From assembly GCA_937950605.1 (NCBI GenBank), contig CALFDA010000030.1:1-15265 (forward strand): a stretch of DNA of 15,265 bases, read 5' to 3'. The stretch is from an uncultured PS1 clade bacterium. GTDB taxonomy: Bacteria > Pseudomonadota > Gammaproteobacteria > PS1 > Pseudothioglobaceae. The notes under the pieces were generated by a model. It searched no databases. It was not told where the DNA came from and saw only the letters and a list, made by a program, of their open reading frames with translations. Shown here in pieces: positions 1 through 6,591 of the stretch; position 1 is the stretch's first letter; each line of letters starts with the position of its first letter. Position numbers and translations under genes: made by a program.

Positions 1-250
1 GATTAACATGCACCTGTGCATTTTCTTCGCTGCTAGAGTGGCGTATATAAATTGAATATTGCATCATGGTAAAACCATCTTCAAGCAAAAATTTACGAAA
101 ATAGCGATAATTTTTTTTCATTTCAGTGCTATCTGTTGGCAGGTCAAATAAAACCATTGTCCACATAGTTTGCAAACCTCCAAACATTATTCTTTGGGAC
201 AAACTAGTTTTTGTGTTTCGTTTGGAAAAATCTTGCTTTAAATTCATCAT
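1..250 (-). CDS. cas2: CRISPR-associated endonuclease/integration protein Cas2, 5' part (runs off left edge)
   Basis: Cas2 is the small ferredoxin-fold dimer that bridges two Cas1 dimers during spacer integration. Translating the minus strand gives a conserved Cas2 core: MWTMVLFDLPT (first strand, with the conserved Asp of LFDLP), then YFRKFLLEDGFTMMQYSIYIRH and EENAQVH. This pattern is most like Cas2 of type II (II-C) systems. The gene is cut by the window edge. Two starts are possible: ATG at 166, nine to ten bases behind a GGAGG, or the in-frame ATGATG at 250/247, which adds a basic 28-residue N-terminal extension after an upstream in-frame stop. I favour the longer form slightly because some type II Cas2 proteins have an N-terminal extension before the MW. 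No cas1 or cas9 lies upstream; ligA does. So cas2 is first or alone in its transcription unit. No repeats of an array are visible inside the window. Confidence 0.85.
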   Translation of the reverse strand, partial: MMNLKQDFSKRNTKTSLSQRIMFGGLQTMWTMVLFDLPTDSTEMKKNYRYFRKFLLEDGFTMMQYSIYIRHSSSEENAQVHVN

Positions 251-320
251 TAAACAACGTATAAATACTTAAATTTTAAGGTTGTAAACACCCAGCTATC
301 AATCAGACATCATATTTTTC

Positions 321-345
321 ATGTGCAAAAGCACATAAATTTTTT
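321..345 (+). terminator. Rho-independent terminator-like hairpin reading rightward, between cas2 and ligA
   Basis: A perfect 6-bp stem, ATGTGC (321-326) and GCACAT (331-336) around an AAAA loop, is followed by AAATTTTTT. The T-tract is on the plus strand only, so it would end a rightward transcript. All annotated genes here run leftward, so the transcript it would serve is not a visible protein gene. The stem is short and AT-rich, which limits confidence. Confidence 0.4.
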
Positions 346-363
346 AGTCAATACCTATATTTT

Positions 364-2301
364 TTAAGTTGTTGTTGGATTTCGCTCTTTTTTAATGGCT
401 AATTGTTTAATCATGGTTAAATAATTTTTTTCGCTAAGTATTGTTATAGCAAGTTTTTCTGCGGTTTTAATTTTATTTTGTCCCACATTTTCTCCAATCA
501 CTAAATAATTGGTCTTAGCACTTATGCTACTTGCCACTTGTATGCCGATGGATTTGGCATGTTTTTTCATTGCATCTCTTGAAGCACTCATTTTGCCAGT
601 AAAGACAACTTTTTTACCAAATAGCGCATGGCTAAATTCAGCAACTTGATTTTTTAAAGGTGTAATTTCTAAATTAAAGTTATATTGCATTAATAATTCA
701 AATTCTGCTTGAATATCTTGCAAGCCTGTAGCAACCGCTTGTGCAGTTAATTCGGCAAAGCCTTCAATATTCGCTATTTTCTCTAAGTTTAGGGTAAAAA
801 TATCGCTTAGAGTGCAAGACCTCAATAGGTTTTCACAATTTCCCATGCCCAATCTAACAATGCCAAAAGCTGCTAAAAAACGCCAATCTTCAATTTGTTC
901 GGTAATAGATTTATTGCGCTCGTTGATTAAATTTTCACTAGTTTTATCGCCAAAACCCATTTGCACTAAATCATGATGCGTCAAAGTATAAATTTGTGAA
1001 ATCTTACGAATGCCATGAGCATAAAGTTTTTTAATAGTAGCGATACCAAAACCGTCATTATTGCCTAATATTTTAAAAAAATATTCCATCTTGCCAATAA
1101 TTTGTGCTGGACATTTCTGATGATTAACACACATTAAAAAATCAGATTCCCATTGCAAGTTTTCGCCACAACTTGGGCATAATGTTGGAATATTGGGTTT
1201 GGCGGGTTTTAATACTTTATTAATTTTAGGGATAACCAAACCAGAACGCGTTAACTCAATCACACTGCCGATGCCTAAACCTTGGGCTTTTACCAAGCCA
1301 TAATGGTGTGCACTAGCACGATTAATAGTTGCGCCACTTAACAAAGTAGGTTCTAATTCTGCTACTGGGGTAATTTTGCCCGTACGTCCTACTTGTGGGG
1401 TGATTGACAAAACTTTTACTTGTGCCTTGTCTTTGTTTTCTTTAAAGGCGATTTGCCAACGATGAAATTTTCTATTTGCGCCCATGTGTTTTTTTAAAGC
1501 GTCATTTATCACTTCAAATACTACACCGTCTACATCAAAATCTATTTCATTTAAAGTGTCTTTGACGATAACATCAAATTGAGCAACTAAACTATCTATC
1601 CCGCCTATCCAGTGTGGTAGTTGATTAAAAGGCACAAACAATGCGGCTTTGTCTTTAATCGCTTGCTTGGCTTTTGCATCTAAAGCTTTTTCTTTAATTA
1701 AACTAGCTTGAAAATTACGCGGATATTCAAAATCCATTGATAGATGTTTTTCAAAATAACTTTTTTGCACTACAATCTCACCTGCACCCTGTCCGCGCTT
1801 GGCATTCTTATAGACTTGCAAACCTCTATAAAATACACGACTAATATCGCTGCCTTTTTTACCATCACCACGCGTGTAAAGGCGCATGCCATCATCATAA
1901 CCAGCAAAACCATCTAGTTTAGGCGTGGCTTTAAGTTGAATAGCTTGAATATCAAAATCGATTTCAATGGCAGATTTTTTAATACGCTCAATCCATTTAT
2001 TGACTTCTTGCTGAGAATACGCCTTGTCGGTCGAGAGCATTACCTCTGGCAATAAAACTTTATCAGTAGAAAATCCTATGCCTTCTGGTTCTACTGTTTG
2101 TAATAATGGGTGTTTAGGTTGTCTTTGTTTAAGTGCTGACAAATAAACAAAATCATATTCTTGGTCGCTAATGATTGGTTCACCAGCACGGTAGGTGGCA
2201 TTTGCTAACTCGCAAAAATCAGCTAATTGTTCATCGCTTAACGCATCTACCAATATTTCTTGGTTGCGTATTTTGTCGATAATATATTGCGCTAAAGGCA
2301 C
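364..2301 (-). CDS. ligA: NAD+-dependent DNA ligase (LigA family, divergent)
   Basis: Seals 3'-OH/5'-phosphate nicks using NAD+ in replication and repair. The 645-residue product is close to the usual LigA length of about 670 and shows all LigA domains in order. These are a weakly conserved Ia domain (to about 75), a nucleotidyltransferase domain with AMP-accepting K128 in KLDG and TRGDG at 143-147, motif III Glu175, motif IV DGVVFEV at 258-264 and K287 in WQIAFK. An OB fold follows (VGRTGKITPVAELEP, about 304-318), then a four-Cys zinc finger (C375, C378, C391, C397), helix-hairpin-helix repeats (about 415-530) and a C-terminal BRCT domain (about 558-632). The lysine usual in motif IV (DGVVxKV) is Glu263 here. 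The start is GTG, and its last bases overlap the bamC TAG (TAGTG), so translation is probably coupled to bamC. It is the last gene of dapA-bamC-ligA. It may be a paralogue rather than the main replicative ligase. Confidence 0.9.
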   Translation of the reverse strand: MPLAQYIIDKIRNQEILVDALSDEQLADFCELANATYRAGEPIISDQEYDFVYLSALKQRQPKHPLLQTVEPEGIGFSTDKVLLPEVMLSTDKAYSQQEVNKWIERIKKSAIEIDFDIQAIQLKATPKLDGFAGYDDGMRLYTRGDGKKGSDISRVFYRGLQVYKNAKRGQGAGEIVVQKSYFEKHLSMDFEYPRNFQASLIKEKALDAKAKQAIKDKAALFVPFNQLPHWIGGIDSLVAQFDVIVKDTLNEIDFDVDGVVFEVINDALKKHMGANRKFHRWQIAFKENKDKAQVKVLSITPQVGRTGKITPVAELEPTLLSGATINRASAHHYGLVKAQGLGIGSVIELTRSGLVIPKINKVLKPAKPNIPTLCPSCGENLQWESDFLMCVNHQKCPAQIIGKMEYFFKILGNNDGFGIATIKKLYAHGIRKISQIYTLTHHDLVQMGFGDKTSENLINERNKSITEQIEDWRFLAAFGIVRLGMGNCENLLRSCTLSDIFTLNLEKIANIEGFAELTAQAVATGLQDIQAEFELLMQYNFNLEITPLKNQVAEFSHALFGKKVVFTGKMSASRDAMKKHAKSIGIQVASSISAKTNYLVIGENVGQNKIKTAEKLAITILSEKNYLTMIKQLAIKKERNPTTT

Positions 2302-3446
2302 TATTGGAATTTCTTAGCAATATCGCCCAAAAGTTTATGGCTAAAATCGATGGTTAATTGCTCGTTATGTTCAGATAAGTCGCTAAAAATCACCTCGCTT
2401 GTATTGCTATCAATTTGTTTTACAATAATTTGATAGGATTGTTTAACTGGATCGCTAAACATGCGTGAAATAATGCTATCATCTTGATCTTCAACGGCAT
2501 TAATATAAAAACTAGATTCTTTTATATCTTCATCCTCGACGTTAATATTAAGTTCATCAAGTGCCCAACCGACACTCTCCCAAGTTTCGTATTTGCCTAA
2601 AGGGAATCTAAGTTTCGCATAGCCACCAACGCCTTCCATTAGGGTTACTTTGATATTTTTTTGCTTTCTATCACTAATAATTTGCTCTTTTGCACTCGCA
2701 CGATCACTTCCTAAATAAAGCATAAAGCGGTACAGCATTTCTGTCTCTAAAGAATAATCTTTAGGACGAGCCTGCCAAATCGTGTTTTCATCTTCACTGC
2801 CTTTTTTAGTAGCAACCTCCTCCATGGAGTCCAAAGTAAAGTACACCTCGGTTTTATTGCCATTCTCTATTGATTCAATTCTGACTTTATATCTATCAAC
2901 AATTGGTAATGTATATCTTGCTTTTATTGAGTTTTTTAAAAATGAGCGAATTAAACCTAGTGACTGGTCGGGAATGTCAGGATAGTTTTGTAAAAAATCA
3001 GTCTCCATAATGCCGATTTGTTTATCGGTTTTCTTGATTGTAAAACTATGCGATTTAAAAAAATTTCTTGCTAAATTCCACACCACCTCTGGTTTTTTAT
3101 CAACTACTAACCAACGAACTTGCCCGATTCTTTTAATCTGAACATCTGTTACATCACTAACAACGCTCGCCACATTTTGTTTTTCGTTATAGATTTCATC
3201 ATCTGCAAAAAAATCAATCGTGTTCTCCTGAATATCCTCGACATAATCGCTTAATCTAAGTGCATATTTCGAATCGGGTTTGGTTAAGTCTGGTGGCACT
3301 TCCAAATCGGTGACTGTTTTATCTGCATAATATCGGATATGACGCTCGCCTAATGCGCTTTCTTTTGTTGGTTTTGGTTTTTCATCAAGCAAAAAACAAC
3401 CAACTAATGATAATGATAATAAAATTAAGAATGTTGTTTTAATCAT
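2301..3446 (-). CDS. bamC: Outer membrane assembly lipoprotein BamC (NlpB)
   Basis: BamC is a lipoprotein of the BAM complex (BamABCDE), which folds beta-barrel proteins into the outer membrane. The 381-residue product begins with a lipoprotein signal peptide ending in the lipobox L14-V-G-C17. Residue +2 is Phe, not Asp, which fits outer-membrane sorting. After a short linker comes the BamC hallmark VPPDLTKP at about residues 51-58, within the unstructured N-terminal stretch that contacts BamD. Two helix-grip-like regions follow. E. coli BamC is 344 residues, so this one is slightly longer. Its ATG overlaps the dapA stop (ATGA) and its TAG touches the ligA GTG, giving a tightly coupled leftward operon. 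The dapA-bamC pairing is classical in gammaproteobacteria and supports the assignment. Confidence 0.92.
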   Translation of the reverse strand: MIKTTFLILLSLSLVGCFLLDEKPKPTKESALGERHIRYYADKTVTDLEVPPDLTKPDSKYALRLSDYVEDIQENTIDFFADDEIYNEKQNVASVVSDVTDVQIKRIGQVRWLVVDKKPEVVWNLARNFFKSHSFTIKKTDKQIGIMETDFLQNYPDIPDQSLGLIRSFLKNSIKARYTLPIVDRYKVRIESIENGNKTEVYFTLDSMEEVATKKGSEDENTIWQARPKDYSLETEMLYRFMLYLGSDRASAKEQIISDRKQKNIKVTLMEGVGGYAKLRFPLGKYETWESVGWALDELNINVEDEDIKESSFYINAVEDQDDSIISRMFSDPVKQSYQIIVKQIDSNTSEVIFSDLSEHNEQLTIDFSHKLLGDIAKKFQ

Positions 3447-4339
3447 GCTTTTGTCAATCCTAGTTCGGATAAATCTTGCTCTAACACTGCTTGATATGGT
3501 GAAGATAATTGTGTTAGAGGTAGGCGAATCCCAACATCACATTTGCCCATTTTGTGCATCGCCCATTTAACAGGAATTGGGTTTGACTCAATAAATAAGT
3601 GTCGGTGTAGGTTGTATAACTTTGCATCAATATTCTTGGCTAATTTTTTGTCCCCGTCAAAAGCCGCTTGGTAAGCACTTGACACTTGTGCTGGTGCCAC
3701 ATTTGCACTCACCGAGATACCGCCATGTCCGCCCATTAAAATAAATTCAACTGCCGTTATATCATCGCCACTATAGAGCAAAAAATCCTGTGGACAACCA
3801 TCAATTAGTGCTTGTGCAACTTGTAAATCCCCTGTTGCATCTTTAATGCCAATAATGTTGTCAATAGTTGATAGGCGAATTGCTGTTTCTGGCAATAAGT
3901 CTACTGCTGTTCTACCCGGCACATTGTATAGAATTTGATCAATTTCAACCGCACTAGCAACCGTTTTATAATGCTGATACAAACCCTCTTGCGTTGGTTT
4001 ATTGTAATAAGGGGTTACTAAAAGTGCGGCATCTGCACCCAAATCTTGGGCTGCCTGTGTTAATTCAATCGCCTCAAAAGTAGAATTGGCACCTGTACCA
4101 GCAATAACGGCAACACGCCCATTGGCAAAGGCGATGGTTTTTTGTATAACTTCAATATGCTCCTTTTGATTAAGTGTTGCACTTTCGCCAGTTGTTCCCA
4201 TAGAAATAATTGCTTTAATGCCATTGTTAATATGAAACTCAACCAAATTTTTCAACGCGTCAAAATCCACCGAACCATCTTTAAACATAGGGGTGATTAA
4301 GGCAACCATAGCGCCTGTTAGTGGGTGTTGAATACGCAT
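3443..4339 (-). CDS. dapA: 4-hydroxy-tetrahydrodipicolinate synthase
   Basis: Condenses pyruvate with aspartate-4-semialdehyde, the committed step of the diaminopimelate/lysine pathway, in the cytoplasm. From the chosen ATG at 4339 the product is 298 residues, against 292 in E. coli. The (beta/alpha)8 Schiff-base aldolase features are visible: TTGES at 49-53, the catalytic-triad tyrosines Y112 (PYYNKP) and Y138 (YNVPGRT), and the Schiff-base lysine K166 in GIKDATGD. An upstream in-frame ATG at 4366 would add nine residues (MCKNRYNNA) with no family support. A TATAAT lies between the two ATGs, only six bases before the inner one, which argues for the inner start. The gene follows the amtB terminator and leads the dapA-bamC-ligA operon, with a 4-bp overlap to bamC. 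Confidence 0.95.
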   Translation of the reverse strand: MRIQHPLTGAMVALITPMFKDGSVDFDALKNLVEFHINNGIKAIISMGTTGESATLNQKEHIEVIQKTIAFANGRVAVIAGTGANSTFEAIELTQAAQDLGADAALLVTPYYNKPTQEGLYQHYKTVASAVEIDQILYNVPGRTAVDLLPETAIRLSTIDNIIGIKDATGDLQVAQALIDGCPQDFLLYSGDDITAVEFILMGGHGGISVSANVAPAQVSSAYQAAFDGDKKLAKNIDAKLYNLHRHLFIESNPIPVKWAMHKMGKCDVGIRLPLTQLSSPYQAVLEQDLSELGLTKA

Positions 4340-4345
4340 TGCGTT

Positions 4346-4351
4346 ATTATA
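4346..4351 (-). promoter_or_regulatory. Candidate -10 box (TATAAT) for dapA, almost leaderless
   Basis: On the minus strand the consensus TATAAT is followed by AACGCA and then the dapA ATG. Transcription normally starts about seven bases after a -10 box, which here is the A of the ATG. No Shine-Dalgarno sequence precedes that ATG. No good -35 hexamer is seen at 16-18 bp; the T-rich end of the amtB terminator occupies that place. Confidence 0.45.
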
Positions 4352-4369
4352 TCTATTTTTGCACATAAG

Positions 4370-4406
4370 AAAACCCGCTAAAAAAATAATATTCTAACGG
4401 GTTTTT
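4370..4406. terminator. Bidirectional Rho-independent terminator between amtB and dapA
   Basis: AAAACCCG (4370-4377) and CGGGTTTT (4398-4405) form a perfect 8-bp stem around a 20-base AT-rich loop. T-tracts are present in both directions. It ends glnK-amtB transcription and separates it from the dapA operon. Confidence 0.8.
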
Positions 4407-4421
4407 AGATTGTTTTGTGTT

Positions 4422-5714
4422 TTATAAGTTATAACCAACTTCCTCATGTGAAGAGACATCTAAACCTTGTTTTTCTTCCTCTGGGCTAACTCTTAGACCA
4501 ACTATCACACCAACAATTTTAAGAATAATATAAGTTGCAATTGCTGTATAAGTAAAGGTTGCAACAATGCCTATAATTTGCACACCAACCTGTGAAGCAA
4601 TTGTCATGCCTGCGGATAAACCCTGTCCGCTGAACAAACCTAACTCACTTGAGGCAAATATACCTGCTAAAAGTGTTCCTAAAGATCCACCTACTCCATG
4701 CACTGAAAAGACATTTAATGAATCATCAATTTTTAATTTTTGCTTAATAATAAGTGCTGCATTAAAACAAACAACACCAGCAAGAAATCCAATTATTAAC
4801 GCCCCTGCGGGACCTACAGAACCCGAGGCTGAAGTAATAGTGCTTAAACCTGCGAGCATGCCTGTTGCCGCACCTAGTGCTGTTGGCTTGCCGAATTTAA
4901 TCCATTCGTAAAACATCCATACCATTGTTGCAGTTGCAGCTGAAATATGGGTAACCAACATCGCCATCGCTGCATCAGCATTAGCCGCTAATGCCGCACC
5001 ACCATTAAAGCCGAACCAGCCAACCCACAACATACCCGCGCCAGCAATAACCATAGTCATATTATGTGGGGGTAAAGGTTTTGCTCCAAAATCCCTGCGC
5101 GGACCCACAATCATTGCTGCAACCAAAGCAGCAACGCCTGCAGTAATGTGTATCACAGTGCCACCACCAAAATCCAATAAACCCATATCTTGCAACCAGC
5201 CACCACCACATACCCAACGTGCAACTGGTGCATACACCACAATTGACCAAAGAGCACTAAATAATAGCACAGCCGAAAACTTCATACGCTCTGCAAAACC
5301 ACCTATAATGAGTACTGAAGTAATAATCGCAAATGTCATTTGAAAAAGCGCAAACAAACTTTCAGGAATATCGCCACTTAAAGAACCTTCTAAAACACCT
5401 GCAAGCATAAACTTAGAAAGACCGCCAAAATAATCGTTGCCATCAGCATAAGCGATTGAATAGCCAGCCACTAACCACAACACCGAAACAATACCCGTAA
5501 TCGTAAAACACTGTGTTAACATTGACACAACATTTTTACTACGAACCAAGCCACCATAAAACATTGCCAAACCCGGCAAAACCATAAATAACATTAGTGC
5601 TGTTGAGGTTAAAATCCACGAAGTGTTTGCACCGTTTAAAGTGTTTGCGCCATTTAAATCTTGTGCAAAAACACTTATTGGTATTAGGGCTAGTAATATT
5701 AGTAATTGTTTCAT
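4422..5714 (-). CDS. amtB: Ammonium transporter AmtB
   Basis: Inner-membrane trimeric channel for ammonium uptake. From the ATG at 5714 the product is 430 residues. It has a signal peptide (MKQLLILLALIPISVFAQ), about eleven hydrophobic helices, and the Amt core PGLAMFYGGLVRSKN at about 47-61. The twin pore histidines are H189 (GGTVIHITAG) and H339 (FSVHGVGG), 150 residues apart, exactly as in E. coli (168/318). The longer reading frame to 5765 adds 17 basic residues overlapping glnK. I rejected it because AAGGGGT precedes 5714 and the signal peptide starts there. Just after the signal peptide lies a small tandem duplication (LNGANTLNGANT). It sits 25 bp behind glnK, the usual nitrogen-regulated pair, and ends at the hairpin at 4370-4406. 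Confidence 0.96.
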   Translation of the reverse strand: MKQLLILLALIPISVFAQDLNGANTLNGANTSWILTSTALMLFMVLPGLAMFYGGLVRSKNVVSMLTQCFTITGIVSVLWLVAGYSIAYADGNDYFGGLSKFMLAGVLEGSLSGDIPESLFALFQMTFAIITSVLIIGGFAERMKFSAVLLFSALWSIVVYAPVARWVCGGGWLQDMGLLDFGGGTVIHITAGVAALVAAMIVGPRRDFGAKPLPPHNMTMVIAGAGMLWVGWFGFNGGAALAANADAAMAMLVTHISAATATMVWMFYEWIKFGKPTALGAATGMLAGLSTITSASGSVGPAGALIIGFLAGVVCFNAALIIKQKLKIDDSLNVFSVHGVGGSLGTLLAGIFASSELGLFSGQGLSAGMTIASQVGVQIIGIVATFTYTAIATYIILKIVGVIVGLRVSPEEEKQGLDVSSHEEVGYNL

Positions 5715-5739
5715 TTTTCTACCCCTTCTACCCCACTGT

Positions 5740-6078
5740 TTAAAGCGCGTCTTGATTTGCTTCACCTGTGCGAATGCGAATCACTTTTTCGATTGGGGTA
5801 ACAAAAATTTTGCCATCGCCAACCTTGCCAGAATTTGCAACACTAGTAATCACATCAATCACTCTATCTAATTTAGATGTTCTTATTGCGACCTCTAATT
5901 TAATTTTTGGCAAAAAATCCACTCGATATTCTGTGCCACGATATACTTCGGTGTGTCCCGCTTGCCGTCCAAAACCTTTTACTTCGGTTACGGTGATACC
6001 TGATATGCCCAGTTTATAAAGTGCATCTTTTACATCATCTAATTTGTGTGGCCTTAAAATTGCTGTTACAAATTTCAT
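5740..6078 (-). CDS. glnK: Nitrogen regulatory protein P-II (GlnK/GlnB)
   Basis: Trimeric signalling protein that reads 2-oxoglutarate, ATP/ADP and (through uridylylation) glutamine, and plugs the AmtB channel when nitrogen is plentiful. The 112-residue product has the standard P-II length. Tyr51, the uridylylation site, lies in the T-loop YRGTEYRVDFLPK (46-58), and the C-terminal P-II signature TSVANSGKVGDGKIFV is at about 79-94. A strong AGGAG precedes the ATG. Its position directly before amtB suggests GlnK rather than GlnB, though sequence alone does not separate them. Only 20 bp lie between it and the PIN gene upstream, so its promoter must lie inside that gene or further up. I see no convincing sigma-54 site in that gap. 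Confidence 0.95.
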   Translation of the reverse strand: MKFVTAILRPHKLDDVKDALYKLGISGITVTEVKGFGRQAGHTEVYRGTEYRVDFLPKIKLEVAIRTSKLDRVIDVITSVANSGKVGDGKIFVTPIEKVIRIRTGEANQDAL

Positions 6079-6098
6079 GTTTCTCCTTTATTTTTTAA

Positions 6099-6591
6099 TC
6101 AAATGTCCCTCATTTTACAACGATTATCGCTTTTTTTCAAAAGTGCATTCTTAAAATCTTCTTGACTCCATTGAATGTCAAAAAATAAAGTTTTGACATT
6201 GTATCGGCATGTATCTTTATATGCTTTTTTGTCATTGCTGATAAAAATTGCGTTTTCTATTTTTGATAATAATGCAATATATCTATCGTTATGATGTGTT
6301 TTTGCTGTCCCTTTTATAAAATTACTATATTCATCGCTAAACCACTTACCTCGACCAAACCCCAAAGCATTAGGGTTGCCTGCAAATCCAAAAAAAGCCT
6401 GTTTCTTCATGTCTTAACTCTTCTAATTTTGCAATTAACTTTTTGTTTTTTGAAGCAAAAATTTCATTTTTTACATAAGTCGGTACCCAAATTTCACACC
6501 CTAAATTATCAAAAAACTCTCTTGTTAAATTTAACGCATAACACCTATCTATTATGTTTGTATCTAATACTAACTTTATCATTTTTTTCAT
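6099..6591 (-). pseudogene. PIN-domain ribonuclease (VapC-like), split by a one-base frameshift
   Basis: PIN domains are metal-dependent RNases, often toxins. Two overlapping frames make one protein. The first (6591-6370) opens with IKLVLDTNIID, carrying the first acidic residue D10, then E43 in VKNEIF, and ends in a premature stop. The second (from about 6400 to 6099) supplies NDRYIALLS and FISNDKKAY, the third and fourth acidic positions. The frames meet at a run of seven A on the plus strand (6390-6396); removing one base restores a continuous protein of about 163 residues. Its ATG overlaps the hsdS stop (TAATG), so it was coupled to hsdS. No antitoxin gene is beside it. It could be a dead gene, a slippage-rescued gene, or a sequencing error. 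The initiator may instead be the ATG at 6582. Confidence 0.75.

Noticed and set aside
4567..5343. Plus-strand open frames opposite amtB
   Set aside because: They have no ribosome sites, read as proline/lysine-rich shadow sequence, and lie opposite an obviously conserved transporter.
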